Positions 11,461 through 24,152 of a DNA stretch of 64,000 bases are shown here, piece after piece (the stretch's first letter is position 1; every line of letters starts with the position of its first letter). The notes under the pieces are model-generated. The model searched no databases and had not been told where the DNA came from. It saw only the letters and a list, made by a program, of their open reading frames with translations. The stretch covers positions 72,718,016 to 72,782,015 of the forward strand of contig CM058232.1 in assembly GCA_030180135.1 (NCBI GenBank), in the 5' to 3' direction. Source of the DNA: Orychophragmus violaceus. Lineage: Eukaryota > Streptophyta > Magnoliopsida > Brassicales > Brassicaceae. Both the position numbers and the translations under genes were made by a program.

Positions 11461-12636
11461 TGATATATCATGGTTTTTCTAGGTTTTCAACCATGATATA
11501 GTTGTATATATTGAGTCTTTAACCTGGTTTTAGAGTCTATTGAGTCTTCTACAGGTAGGCTTGCGTTTGGAGCAAAGGATGGGATTATAGGACATTTCTG
11601 GTGATTTGTGAAATGAGCTGAAGTTGGTGTCTCGACCACGATTGAGTGTCGACCGACACTGACTTGGATGTCGGTCGACATTGAGCGCGATAGAACCATA
11701 CCCGAGAGATAAAGACAAGTTTTCAAGATTTGGAGAATTGCTCAGAAGTTATTCCTAATTCTAAACTGACCTCAAAACGTGTTTAGAGAGTTTAATTAGG
11801 TTTTCAGACTCATTCTACCTTTTACCTTGTTCCTTACTTTGTTCTTGCTTGAGAGATTGAGAGATATTGAGTTGGGGCTGATTCTTGCTACTTGTAACCT
11901 TGAGAGAAGGATTTCGAACCCCTTTTACTTTATCTATTCAGTCTTTTGGTTTTCTATTCATGATGTGTTGTTTGATTACTAATATGTCTGAGTAGTAACC
12001 TTGTTAGATTTAGGAATTCTCACAAAGGTTTTATGCTTGTTTGATAATGATTGATTAGGATTCACCATCTATTGTTCATCACCTAAGTTGTGTTTAATAC
12101 TGAATTCTGGACTGATCACCTATGGTTTAGATCTGAGATAATTAACAATAGCGCGAGAGTGTGAGTTATAATCTGAATAAAATTAGTGTGAGCAATTTGA
12201 CTAGATACAAAGAGATTTGATTTTGTAAAATTGTGAACCGATAGAACCTGTTCTTAATGCTTGTTTAGAACTCTTGGGTCACAAAGAGATTTGGATCGCT
12301 AGGTTGCTAGATATAGAAATAATCTCAGCGAAAGTTGAATTATTTAGCATTGTGTTTCTAGTTCTTGAACATGTGTTTAATCTGAATCTGGTTAGTTAAG
12401 TGTCTTACATAGCATAATTCCTGAGAACTTCCTAAGTCTGACGCTTTTCTCTTATTGAAAACACCTTCCTGTTTGCTTGCTTTTGTTTACTGCTTTCTTA
12501 AGATTTGATATAGCTTAACTTGACAACCTATAATCTATCGTGTGATCGTGAGTCCTTGTGGATTCGATACCCTGAAATACTACAATAGCTTAACTATGCA
12601 CTTGCAGTAGAATAGGGATAAAACTTACATCTATCA
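11461..12636 (+). repeat. element B 5' LTR
   Basis: 1176 bp. It contains the palindromes GTGTCGACCGACAC and ATGTCGGTCGACAT near 11646-11682. Ends TGATATATCA ... CTATCA. Confidence 0.92.
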
Positions 12637-12641
12637 AGTTT

Positions 12642-12660
12642 TGGCGCTGTTGCTAGGGAC
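12642..12660 (+). other. element B primer binding site (tRNA-Asp type)
   Basis: TGGCGCTGTTGCTAGGGAC, five bases after the LTR. It has two differences from the TGGCGCCGTTGCCGGGGAC seen in elements E and F. Confidence 0.85.
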
Positions 12661-12850
12661 TCAACTGAGTTCGCTGATAGATTTTGTTTTAGAGTTGAGT
12701 CTAGATCGTTTTTATTTTCTTTGTTACTGATTTTTCTCTTGTTTGGCTTATTTTTGTTGCGCAGGAATCGACAGACGCATTCAGTGTCGACCGATTTCTT
12801 CTTTAGTGTCGCTCGACATTGACCTCGAGACAGTATTTTGAGATCAGTGT

Positions 12851-13510
12851 GTGCCAAGTCGACATACCCGAAGCAATCAGAGCGAAGAACTTTTGAACCT
12901 CAGACTTGAGGAGCTTGCTAGACTAGAGAGAACGAACAGAAAGGGTCAAAGAACAAGAATGATGAACAATCGTTTGATTTTGAGACCAGATGCTAGAGGA
13001 GTTCTGAGAGACCAACAGAACAACCCCTACAATGATCAGGGGCAAAGGATTGATGCTGAGGGATGAGAGATCCCTGAACCTGAACCTGAACAGCCTCAAG
13101 GTCAGAGGCAGATGATTGTTGCTGAGAAGACTCTTGCTGACTACAACCGTCCCGATGAGTTTTATGCTAACCAGTCAGCAATTGTTCCTCCTTCTTTTGA
13201 GAGGAATGACTTTGAGATCAAGACTGTCTATTACTCTATGCTGAGATAGCACCCCTTCCATGGTCTCCCACATGAGCAACCCATGGACCACATTGAGGAT
13301 TTTGAAGCCTTCATCACTGGAATGAAGTACAATGGGGTGGATTATGACTTCTTGTATCTGAAGATTTTCCCGTACTCTCTTGTTGGAGAGGCTGCTGCTT
13401 GGCTGAAGCAACTTCCACCTGGGAAGTTAACCACTTGGGATGCTGTGAAGAGAGAGTTCCTGCGACACTTCTATGATGATGTTCGCTCAGATCAGCTCAG
13501 ACAGGATCTT
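12851..13510 (+). pseudogene. gag: element B gag, 5' half
   Basis: Athila-type gag. The frame from ATG 12851 (MPSRHTRSNQSEELLN) runs through RLEELARLERTNR and the gag domain (YLKIFPYSLVGEAAAWLKQ, about 13350-13410) to RQDL, where element E is inserted. Two in-frame stops, TGA near 13064 and TAG near 13247, break it; the intact homologue in F has Q at the second position (CAG to TAG). After E is removed with one ATCTT duplication, the frame continues at 20133. Capsid role inferred from family. The homologues in E and F share about this length. Confidence 0.8.
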
Positions 13511-14723
13511 TGATAGGGGTCTAGTTTTATCCTATTCTACTGCAAGTGCACAGTTATGTGATTGTAGTATATATGGTATCGAAATCTATAGAGACTCCGG
13601 TCAACGATAGATTAAGAAAAGTAGCGGGTAAACTAAGATGAAAGCAATGTGGAGTAACTAAAAAGCAGTGCGAGAAAGTAAACAAGTAGCAAGATTATCG
13701 GTTGTGAAAGCAGTTAATTAAGGGTGCTAAGTCTAGGGCGTTCTCAGGAAATCAGACAAGCAGACAAATAATTCAGTCATGATCTAATTAAGCACAATTC
13801 TAGAACTCAAATCACGGATATAGAATTGACCAACTGTCGTTGCGAGAATTCTCTAAGTCTAACTGCAGCAATCCAAATTCCTTTGCAATTACTAACATAT
13901 TAAACCAGCATTAATTCCAAGTTCGATATGTTCACAATTAAACTAAACCAAATTCCTTTGCGAGAAGTTTAATTGCTCAACCTAAATAGCTCAGATTCTA
14001 AACCACACTTTCGTGTCGTATTTAGCAACCTAAGATCTAGATTCTAATTGATCAGGTTAGAACTAGCTTTAAACGCAATTTAGATCGAAGAACAGATAAA
14101 GTTATGAATCCTTAACTGAATTTAAACAAGTCTAGTGAGTCATGAAATCCTATGTGAGAAACCCTAAACCTAATTATGAATCTACTCAGACATAGAATAT
14201 GAAGACATAATCAATGAATAATTAGATATCATAAAAGAGATTAAACAAGTAAAGGGGATTGAAAACTTCTTCAAAACAAATGTAGTACAGGATCAGATCA
14301 GCCCCAAAAGCTCTAAAAACTCTCTGCTCTCAATTATGAATGCGTATGTAAGCGTATCTAAAAACTGATCTACAAACCTAATTAAATAGCTAAAACACGT
14401 TTTGGGCTTCCATGTAAATATCTGGAACTTCTGGGCTTTTCTGCAATATCAGCATTCTTCATTAAACCGCCGAGTCTGGCCCATTCGCGCTATGCATCGA
14501 TCGATGCAGGTGTGCAACGATCGACGCAACCCTCAAATATGGACAGTGAACTCTGTCTCTCGGACCAAATCTCCAAAATGCACCAAACAGCTCCAAAATC
14601 TCCACTTCTGCTCCAAATGTGCTTGTACCTAATAAAACCTGCAAAGGACTCTAAAAGAACACCAAAAGACAGTAAAACAGACTTATATCATGGCATAAAA
14701 CCGGTAAAAATCATGATATATCA
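13511..14723 (-). repeat. element E 3' LTR
   Basis: 1213 bp. The plus strand reads TGATAGGGGTCTAG ... CATGATATATCA. Contains GCATCGATCGATGC at about 14493-14506. Confidence 0.92.
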
Positions 14724-16065
14724 ACTCCCCCACACTTAGCCTTTGCTTGACCTCAAGCAAAACGGAGAACTAAAACATGGTGAAGAGGTTTGAAAACTTT
14801 CAGAAACTCTTTTTGTCCTAGAAGCAACAACACTCAGATTTCCCTTAGTAATCCACATGAAAGATTTCACCTGCAGACATCAAGACCAACATATACTTCC
14901 CCCCCACACTTAGCAACTGTCCTAAGTAAACTCCACAATCACATTCATGCATTCAAATTCACCCTACTGACTTCTGCAAGTATTTAAGTGCGGTCTCACC
15001 TAAGGAGTATCGACCAGAGGCACATGGACTCTTACCTTGTCAGCTCTAGACCACCATACTATCTTTCTTTGGTCCCTTTCTTCTCTTTTCCCTTCCTTAG
15101 CATTCTGATTTTTCCCCATTGGATATCATTTTTTTTTATCAATGCTCTTTCCGTTAAGGGGTATACTTTGGACACATTCCATGGATGCACAAGATATGAT
15201 AGTTGTAGCTACCACTCCCAGAGACCACTTCGGAGTTACTAACTCATCCTCAGTTTATTATCTTTTTTTTTTATGGAAGGGGAGAAGGGAACCAAATAGG
15301 ACATGTTTACAGGCTGTGTCAGAACTAACAAGGGAATCCGACACAAAGTATACCAAGCCCTTAGGTGAGAAAATTAAGTCAGTATTAAAGTGAAGTCAGT
15401 AAAAGGATCCTCTGATACCTGAAGTGATGTGGGTGTCCTCAGTAGGTTGATCCGTGTCTGGGTTTTCTAATAGTCATAGATCATCTGCAAACTAGTCCCA
15501 GTGGTTACTTAAGTTCCTGCAAGTGCTGTTAATCTTCTAAAAAAATCATTGTTTCCTACTTAAACTGTTTTGACTCGATAAATCATAATTTTGAAAAACA
15601 TACTGACTCTAAGAAAACAGAAAGATAGATGTCAGTAGCACCTCCCCCACACTTAAGACACACTGTCCCCAGTAGTGTCAAGCGAAGGATTGGTAAAAAG
15701 AAAGAAAAATATGTTAATGGATTGGTTAAGTTCTGTCGGATTTTTACCTCTGTCGCACCTGCATCGATCGTTGCACTAGGTGCATCGACCGTTGCTGGGC
15801 GATTTTCGTGTATGGTCGATCGTTGCTCAGGACTGCAACGATCGCTGCAATGCGATTTCGATCGTGTTGTGACGATCGACACAATGTGTGTCGATCGATG
15901 CACTGCGATTACTCCGAGACCTGCAGACAAAAACTCACCAAAACCAGAAACAAAACGTAAAATCCTACAAAAACACCAAAATTAAAATGCAAAAACGAAA
16001 TCAGTGGGTTGCCTCCCACTCAGCGCTTGTTTAAGGTCATTAGTTTGACCGGACGAACAAGATTT
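14724..16065 (-). other. element E 3' noncoding region with three polypurine tracts
   Basis: No coding signal after the protease. Complements of AAGTGTGGGGGAG-like tracts lie at 15641-15654, 14897-14911 and, next to the LTR, 14724-14737. A hairpin (GACAC and ACTG arms, loop GGGA on the sense strand) abuts the first tract at about 15656-15680. Ten or so CGATCG-type half or full palindromes lie at 15750-15910. Confidence 0.75.
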
Positions 16066-18677
16066 TTAGGCACCAAGAGATCTTGACAGAGACTTTGATT
16101 GTCTCTGTGCAAGTCTCCTCATCCAAGGCGGAGAGTAAGCCGTATCAGAATGAATGCGTCCAAGAAAGGAAGGAGTAAACTGCTCCCCAGGATCCAAAAT
16201 CATAGTATCACTTGGCTGCTTATCATCTCCATCCAAAATGGTGAAGGTCTGCCCATCTATCAGTGGCTTGCGCAGCTTATCCATCTCATAATGCAGCGGC
16301 TCATCTCCCAGATGGAGATCAATCAGACTGTGTCTAACATCTATTACTGCTCCTGCCGTAGCTAAGAATGGTCTCCCAAGTATCAACGCGTCATCAGGAT
16401 CACTGTCATACTTCAGCACTAAGAAGTCTGTTGGAACTAAGTAGTTTCCAACTCTGACCGGGATGTCCTCAATGAGTCCTTCTGGAACTCTTATAGACTG
16501 ATCGGCTAGGACAAGAGAGGTCCTAGTAGGCGAAAAATCCAGCATACCCAGCTTCTCTGCCACAGAATATGGCATAAGACTTTCTGCAGCTCCAAGATCA
16601 CACAGAGAACGCCTAAAACTATCTTCCAAGATAGAACAGTTCAGCACAAAGAAACCAGGGTCAGGCAGCTTCTTTGGAACCTTGGTTAATAGCACATCAC
16701 TTATATGCTGAGGAACAACTACAACCCAGTCTTTCAGCTCTTCATCCATAGGCAACATCTTTCTCAAGTACCTCTGCACACAAGGGTGATAAGGTGGATC
16801 ATCAGGTGATGGAATTTCTTCCAACTCTTCACCAATATCTTCCAGCTGCTTAAGCTCTTCAATCTCTTGCTTAATTACTTAAGAAACTGAAGGATATAGT
16901 CTAATGGATTGTGCATAAATCTCCTGCTGAGTAATCTCAGAGACTCCAGGGAATAAACCATCAAGCTCTAAATCCGCATCAATGCCATCAGAATCCTGCG
17001 AGTCTGTCTGTTCACGACCTGCAACGACCGACGCTAGGGGTGCATCGATCAATGCAACACTGTTTTCACAGTTTCCACCCGAGAGATTTTCCTCAAAATC
17101 CGAATTTTCGGCCTCTTCTACCAACTCAGCTGTTTTCAACTCAAAATTTTCACTTTGTGTTGATCCATCATCAATGTATACTGACCAGGCCTTGATATGA
17201 GTTTCTGCTACTCCTTTTCCCTTCACAGTACTAGAAATCTGACTCACTTGAGTATCCAACTGCTTCAGATGAGTGTTCAGAGACTCAAACTTCCCATTGA
17301 GATCCTCATAGACATCATCCAACTTCTTATTGCAGTCCACATCAATCTTGGTCTGACTTTCCAGCAGCTGTTCCATCATTGCCTCCATCTTACTCTCATG
17401 AGAAGTGGCTACAGGAGGTGCTTAGTAAGAAGATGATCCATAGTTTCTCTGAGTACCTTGTCCAAAAGGTTTCTGAAAACCACTAGTCTGTCCAAAGCCA
17501 GAGGAGTTCTGATTGCCTGTGAAGGCACTCCTCTGTCCTCCATTGAAGAACCTGTTTCCCTGCTGATTACCAAATCTATTACCTTGGAATCCAGATCCTC
17601 CTATGTAATTCACATCTTCTTCCTGAGTGTCCTCCTCAGTCTGAATTACCTCAACATCTTGGGAAAAGTGGACAGCTTTCTTATCAGCTAGGAGATTACA
17701 AACTGTGTCCAGCTTAGATCTAATATCAGCAATCTCCAAATTCTCTACCTTTCCACCAGATTTCTTCCTCCTCTCATCAGTAGTCTTGCAACTGTTGCTG
17801 CTTACTAAGTTCTCAATCAACTGCTTAGCTTGTGCAGGAGTCCTGGTGTTAAAATTTGCATTGCTGGAGTTATCCAGCGCAGTCTGATATGGAAGATCTA
17901 TGCCTCTGAAACAGATACCTAGCAATGTGACCTCAGTGAATCCATGGTGTGGGCACTCACGCTGGTACTTCTTGAATCGCATCCAAGCAGTTTTTAAAGG
18001 CTCCACAGGACCTTGGGAGAATGTCAGAATGTCCTGTCTGGACTGATCGGAACGCGCATCATCGTAGAAATGCCTCAGAAACTCGCTCTTAAGAGCATCC
18101 CAAGTAGTAAACTGCCCAGCTGGCAGTTGTTTTAGCCATGCAGCAGCGTCTCCAGCGAGACTGTGCGGAAAAAGCTTGAGAAACAGATAATTCTGGCAAA
18201 CTCCATCATACTTCATGCCAGTGATTATATCCTCAAACTGATCGATGTGATCCATAGGCTGCTCCGATGGGTGACCATGGAAAGCATTCTGTCTCATCAG
18301 CGAGTAGTAGATGGTTTTGATCTCAAAATCGTTCCTCTCAAAACCAGGAGGTACAAGAGCTGACCGGTTGGCATGAAACTCATCCGGTCTGTTGTAGTCA
18401 GCTAATGTCCTCTCATGAACAACCATCTATCTACCTTGGGCCTGTCCTTGGCCTTGCACCTGCGGCTGTGGTTCAGGTTCCTCAACATCAGGGATCACAC
18501 GTCCCTCAGCATCAATCCTCTGCCCAGCAGCATTGTGCGGATTGTTATCTCGGTCCCTCATGATACCATCCTTGCTCTTCTTTCTCTTCTGTTAGTCCTC
18601 TCTAGTCGTCCAAGTTCTTCAAGTCCGAGATTAACGAGGTTCAAGTTCTGATTACTTCTAGTTTCACGCGTCTGCAT
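16066..18677 (-). pseudogene. gag-pro: element E gag-protease
   Basis: From ATG 18677, a gag N-terminus (RLERTNRREK) is shortened by a deletion near 18590. A single frame then runs from 18426 to 16066, broken by stops near 18427, 17419 and 16876. Order: gag domain (YLFLKLFPHSLAGDAAAWLK), a G/N/Q-rich linker (GSGFQGNRFGNQQGNRFF), an acidic helical stretch (about 17400-16880), and a retropepsin-like domain with DLGAAESLMPYSVAEKLGM (Asp codon 16597-16599 intact) and DALILGRPFLATAGA. The product would form particles and cleave itself. A CGATCG-type motif lies inside the linker (about 17030-17060). The stops are absent from the homologue in F. Confidence 0.82.
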
Positions 18678-18889
18678 AAACTGTCTGTAATCGTCAAGCA
18701 ACGATCGATGCTAGCAGTGCAACGATCGATTCAATCTCAGAATCGCCTAGTGACGATCGACACAAAGGTGCAACGATCGATGCTAGGCGAATGTCGTACC
18801 TGCGACAGAAAGAAAACAGGGAAAAAATCAGTAAACAAAAAAAAATCCTAGTAAAAACCCTAAGTTCGAAGCTATCGAAGACTCTAAGA

Positions 18890-18908
18890 GTCCCCGGCAA
18901 CGGCGCCA
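18890..18908 (-). other. element E primer binding site
   Basis: Complement of TGGCGCCGTTGCCGGGGAC, six bases from the 5' LTR (18915), the Asp-type site of Athila elements. Confidence 0.9.
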
Positions 18909-18914
18909 AAAACT

Positions 18915-20127
18915 TGATAGGGGTCTAGTTTTATCATATTCTACTGCAAGTGCACAGTTATGTGATTGTAGTATATAGGGTATCGAAATCCACATAGACT
19001 CCGGTCAACGATAGATTAAGAACAGTAGCGGGTAAACTAAGATGAAAGCAATGTGGAGTAACTAAAAAGCAGTGCGAGAAAGTAAACAAGTAGCAAGATT
19101 ATCGGTTGTGAAAGCAGTTAATTAAGGGTGCTAAGTCTAGGGCGTTCTCAGGAAATCAGACAAGCAGACAAATAATTCAGTCAGGATCTAATTAAGCACA
19201 GTTCTAGAACTCAAATCACGGGTATAGAATTAACCAACTGTCGTTGCGAGAATTCTCTAAGTCTAAGTGCATCAATCCAAATTCCTTTGCAATTACTAAC
19301 ATATTAAACCAACATTAATTCCAAGTTCGATATGTTCACAATTAAACTAAACCAAATTCCTTTGCGAGAAGTTTAATTGCTCAACCTAAATAGTTCAGAT
19401 TCTAAACCACACTTTCGTGTCGTATTTAGCAACCTAAGATCTAGATTCTAATTGATCAGGTTAGAACTAGCTTTAAACGCAATTTAGATCGAAGAACAGA
19501 TAAAGTTATGAATCCTTAACTGAATTTAAACAAGTCTAGCGAGTCATGAAATCCTATGTGAGAAACCCTAAACCTAACTATGAATCTACTCAGACATAGA
19601 ATATGAAGACATAATCAATGAATAATTAGATATCATAAAAGAGATTAAACAAGTAAAGGGGTTCGAAAACTTCTTCAAAACAAATGTAGTACAGGATCAG
19701 ATCAGCCCCAAAAGCTCTAAAAACTCTCTGCTCTCAATTATGAATGCGTATGTAAGCGTATATAAAAACTGATCTAAAAACCTAATTAAATAGCTAAAAC
19801 ACTTTTTGGGCTTCCGTGTAAATATCTGGAACGTCTGGGCTTTTCTGCAATATCAGCATTCTTCATTAAACCGCCGAGTCTGGCCCATTCGCGCTATGCA
19901 TCGATCGATGCAGGTGTGCAACGATCGACGCAACCCTCAAATCTGGACAGTGAACTCTGTCTCTCGGACCAAATCTCCAAAATGCACCAAACAACTCCAA
20001 AATCTCCACTTCTGCTCCAAATGTGCTTGTACCTAATAAAACCTGCAAAGGACTCTAAAAGAACACCAAAAGACACTAAAACAGACTTATATCATGGCAT
20101 AAAACCGGTAAAAACCATGATATATCA
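18915..20127 (-). repeat. element E 5' LTR
   Basis: 1213 bp, nearly identical to 13511-14723 with only scattered substitutions, implying a fairly recent insertion. Same palindromes at about 19895-19930. Confidence 0.92.
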
Positions 20128-20132
20128 ATCTT

Positions 20133-20816
20133 CTGACATTCACTCAAGGTCCTACAAAACCTCTTAAGTCTGCTTGGATGAGGTTTAAGATGTACCAACA
20201 TGATTGTCCTCATCATGGATTCTCTGAAGTAACGCTGCTGGGCATATTCTTCAGAGGAATTGATCTCAATTACCAATCTGCATTGGATGCTGCCAGCAAT
20301 GGCAATTTCAACACCAAGACTCCTGAGCAGGCTAGATTGCTGATTGATAAATTGGTGAGCAGTAACATCACCAAGACTGCTGATAGAAGAAGGAAAGAGT
20401 CTGGTGTAATAATTGATGATCTGTAGATTAATGATTTTAAGAACAAGTTGGACACTGTTCATAGCTTGTTGACTAGTAAGAAAGTTGTTCACTTTGCTCA
20501 AGAAGTTGAAGTGTTTGAGGCTGAAGAAGACGGCCAAGAAGAGAATGTGAACTACATCAGTGGCTCTGGATTTCAAGGAAACAGGTTTGGAAATCAGCAA
20601 GGCAACAAGTTCTTTAATGGTGGACAGAAGAGTGCTTTCACAAGTAACCAAAACTATTCTGGATATGGTCAGAATGTTGGTTATCAGAAACCTTTTCAGA
20701 AAGGTAATTCTTATCAGAGGACTTATGGATCATCTTCATATCAGACACCCCGTACCACTGTTTGGTCAGTGTCGGTCGATTTCCACCTGGATGTCGATCG
20801 ACATCGATTCGAGTGA
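20133..20816 (+). pseudogene. gag: element B gag, 3' half, with chimeric end
   Basis: Continues the gag of B after element E: TFTQGPTKPLKSAWMRF, LLGIFFRGIDLNYQSALD, then a stop near 20424. The glycine/asparagine-rich linker (GSGFQGNRFGNQQGNKFF) follows and ends at SSYQTP near 20755. The homologues in E and F continue from this point into the protease region. Here the sequence switches to CGATCG-type palindrome DNA, giving a short unrelated tail and a stop at 20814-20816. The junction marks a deletion or recombination that removed protease. Confidence 0.8.
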
Positions 20817-21327
20817 GTTTCGAGCACGGACGATAATCGACCGAGGTCGATTTCCAAGGTCGATTTGTTCTAAAAAGGTAAGTGTCGGCCAATTTCCATC
20901 TCGATGTCGGTCGGTCGACATCGATGAAATCGAGGTACGGATTCTTAAAAACCCGAGACCTCTCTTCATCTTCTTCATTTATCTCTCTCGCCGAAACCAC
21001 CAAAATCGCCATCTTTTTCAATTCTTCACTGTTTTCGACGATTCAAAGCTCTGTTCCACTTGTTTTCCGTGCTCTATCCATTTCTAGTATCCATTTCATC
21101 GATCTGCGAAGGTATGACTCTGAATCTCTATTTTTCAGTTCGTGTTCAATGGTAAAAAGCTTCAATTTTTGATTTATTTATGGATATCTAGGATGTATTG
21201 GTAGTGGAATATGATTGATATAAGTACTGTGGATGATTGTCTATGCTCAATTTGATGATATTATGACTTTGAAATTTTTGTATGTTTGAATCTCATTGTT
21301 TTCGATTGCTCGTTGATTAATTTGCAG
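20817..21327 (+). promoter_or_regulatory. palindrome array and leader-like segment with a 5' intron before ORF-1
   Basis: 20765-20940 holds several GTCGATCGAC-like sites. 20950-21110 is CT-rich like a plant 5' untranslated leader (CTCTCTTCATCTTCTTC). A canonical donor (GCGAAG|GTATGA) at 21112 and acceptor (AATTTGCAG|ATG) at 21327, 216 bp apart, place the intron directly before the start of ORF-1. This suggests ORF-1 is expressed from a spliced transcript, possibly with its own promoter. That is inference. Confidence 0.45.
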
Positions 21328-22825
21328 ATGAATCCTTCTATGAACCCCGGAAAACGACCCAGGAGATGCACTGAAGCGACAGGCTCAAACGCGCAGCTCA
21401 GATCGCCTTGGCCAAGAATGGAAAGAACTAAGTTCGAGCTCACATGCTTCGCAAATGATCCTGCAACAGAGTCCTAAGGCTGCTTCTTGTATCTACAAGC
21501 TAATCTCGGAGCAGTGGGATGACTATGATTCCCTGTTTTACAACGCCTGGTGTGGCGCTGAGCTCCTGCCCACACACATCGCTTGTACAACCACCATGAA
21601 CAAGCTGAAGATCAGATCAGACGTCCTGCACATCCTGAGGGTGATAGGCCTGGGCACTATTTGTACCAAGTATTATGATCTGTACCCGGAGTTAGTCAGA
21701 CAGTTCATGGTGACAGTCCGAGTGTACTACACTAACGAAGTGGTGAAGAAAGCTTCTGAAGGGATGTTGACGTTCATGGCCAACGGGGTGAGGTACAGGA
21801 TTTCTATCCCTGAGTTGTGTGACATCTATTCATTTAACCGGAATAGGGAGCGCGTAAACTTACCCGAGAAGTGGACCGACATACAAGTGTTTTGCGAGCA
21901 TTTTGGTAATGGTATTTATGACTCTCAGATTACTCGACAGTCGGCGGTGCGTCACCCAGTTTTGAGATATCTTGCCCGTCTATTCGCCTACACGATATTG
22001 TGAAAGATGGGTCCGGGAATGATGCGAATCGCTGAGCTTCTGCTACTATATTTTGGGATTGGAGACATTATTTATGAGAGTGTGTATCACAATGCTCGTT
22101 TAGTGGCTGATGTGAACATGGGAGCTGTTTTTGCACATCACCTGGAGGACCTCAAGACACGAGCATTCAGTGGGAAATCAACGAAGACAGAGTCTGTTGG
22201 AAGTCTGCTCACTCTTATTTTCGACCACTTTCGGATTGACAGGAGTCAGATGTATAAATGCACCACAAAATCCACAATGGACTTTCAACATTTGAAGAGC
22301 ATGCACTGGATCAAGGGAGACACCAGTGGGAGACAGTTCTTGTGGCACTTCACGGATACATCTGACGTCGGGCTCTTGCTTCCTCTCCCAGCGACCGAGT
22401 TTACGACTATCACGGATGATCCTCTCTCGCTCTCTTTTCAGCCCAGTATAGAGCTTTGTAGAGCTGCTCTGCGCCGAGCTACTGTACTTCAAGGCGCATC
22501 TTCTGGAGCTGCTGCTTCTGCTGCTGATCATGAGCCTGACCATGCTGATGATCCAGACGAGACCTATGGGTTTCCTGAGCTTCCCGGACCAGCAGAAGAC
22601 ATGCCACCACCGCAATTCCAGAAGTGGGCAGCAGCTGTGCTTAAAGAAATATGGAAGACGGTCCACAAGATGTCCTGCCAGCGATCTCAGCATGTGCATC
22701 ACCCACAGCCACGATGTCGCGCACCTGCGCCAGCTCCTACGCACATCAGCTCTGAAGAAGAGGAAGTAGAGGTGGCTGCTGACTCCGATGAGGATATGGA
22801 TGATGAGCTCTCCCATGAATTCTAG
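21328..22825 (+). pseudogene. ATHILA ORF-1-like gene of element B
   Basis: Resembles the ATHILA ORF-1 family, a protein of unknown function carried by Athila retrotransposons. A start at 21328 (MNPSMNPGKRPRRC) leads, after a +1 frame change between about 21380 and 21455, into a frame running to 22825. That frame has one in-frame TGA at 22001-22003. The core has motifs such as GLGTICTKYYDLYPELVRQF and MANGVRYRISIPELCDIYSF, comparable to the strand-rich segment of the family. The C-terminal 90 residues are proline-rich, then strongly acidic (SSEEEEVEVAADSDEDMDDE), hinting at nucleic-acid or chaperone contacts. No signal peptide or membrane anchor typical of an envelope protein was seen. With only two lesions it is better kept than the gag of the same element. 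Confidence 0.75.
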
Positions 22826-24152
22826 TCTTGCAGCTGTTACTGGTTTTGTTTTTCTTTTTCCTTTTCTTGAGTCAATTTTTATGTTTCTTTTGAGTCAGTT
22901 TTTCAGTAGTGTTTGCTTGGACCTATGACTATTTGAGTTTATGCATCTTCACTGTTGTTTTTTGATGATATTTTGAGTGATCTAACGCAGCTAACAAGTG
23001 AGAAAATTGAGTGCTAACTCATGATCTTAACCACAGACAGATGTATCATCCTGCGTATGCTCACACGAGCTCGATGTCGGTTGACACTAAGCTTAGTGTC
23101 GGTCGACATCAGCCGTGATCAGGTTCGAATTTTTAACTCAAAATCTCTATGGTTCCAATTTGATTAATACCGATCTCATGCTACAATTGCACTGGGACAA
23201 TGCAGTTTAAGTGTGGGGGAGGTGGCTACTGATATTGTGTTTTGTTTTCTTAGAGTCAGTCCCATGTTTTCACTAGTTTTCAAAATTGTTTTATTGAGTC
23301 AAAATTTGTATGAAACTATGATTTTTCGAGGAAATTTTTGGAACATGAACTAAGTGACCATTGGACAGACTTGCAGAAGCTCTATGACTATTAGAAAACC
23401 CCAAACGGATCAACTTACCAAGGACACCCATATCTAACCAGGTATTCAGAGGATCCATCACTAATCTCACACTTAATCTTGACTTTAATTTTTCACTTAG
23501 GGGCTTGGTAATCTTTGGGTCGGATTACTTTGATGTGTTTGACACAGCCTATGATCCTGTTCTAAAGTATGGTTTCTGATTTTCCCCTCCCTTGAAAGTA
23601 AAAAAAAAAAGAAAAGAGATAAAAACCGAGGATAAGCTAGTAGCTTCGAAGTGGTCACAGGAGTGGTAGAGACCCCTATTACCTCTTGTGTATCCATGGA
23701 AAGATCCAAAGTTAAACCCCCAATAAAAAGGGAAAAGCACTGATAGAAAAAATAAAATGATACCCAGTGGGGAAAAATCAGTGCTAAGGGAGAAAGGGAA
23801 AAGAAAGAAACCAGAAACCGACAGTTTGGTGGTCAGACACTGAATGGGTTGAGTCCATGTGTCCTTTGATTCGATACTCTCTCTGTGAGACCGCATTAAA
23901 TTGTATACAGAGGCTAGTGTGGTAAACTTGAATGTCCTAATTTGATTGTGGAGTTTACTTGGGACAGTTGCTAAGTGTGGGGGAAGTACATTGTGGTTTT
24001 GAGCTCTGCAGGAAAGTTTTCAGTGGTTTACTAAGTGAATGTGAATGCGAAAGTTCCTAGGACAAAATGAGTTTCTGTGTTTTCAAACCTCTTTTCTTAT
24101 GCTTTGGTTCTTTACTTGCTTGAGGGCAAGCAAGGGCTAAGTGTGTGGGAGT
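22826..24152 (+). other. element B 3' noncoding region with three polypurine tracts
   Basis: AAGTGTGGGGGA at 23209-23220 and 23973-23984, and AAGTGTGTGGGAGT at 24139-24152 abutting the LTR. Palindromes TGTCGGTTGACA and TGTCGGTCGACA lie near 23074-23106. No coding signal. Colinear with the 3' regions of E and F. Confidence 0.75.

Larger units (their letters stand above)
13511..20127 (-). mobile_element. element E: Athila-like gag-protease element inserted in the gag of B
   Basis: 6617 bp, minus orientation, LTRs of 1213 bp each, perfect duplications ATCTT (13506-13510 and 20128-20132). The primer site complement is at 18890-18908 and the terminal polypurine tract complement at 14724-14737. 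One gag-protease frame (18677-16066) is followed by 1.3 kb of noncoding sequence. There is no RT, RNase H or integrase, so it is non-autonomous. It is closely related to element F. Confidence 0.93.

Noticed and set aside
15750..15910. CRISPR-like array of short repeats
   Set aside because: Spacing and flanking arms vary, the units are palindromes within a plant retrotransposon, and the genome is eukaryotic.
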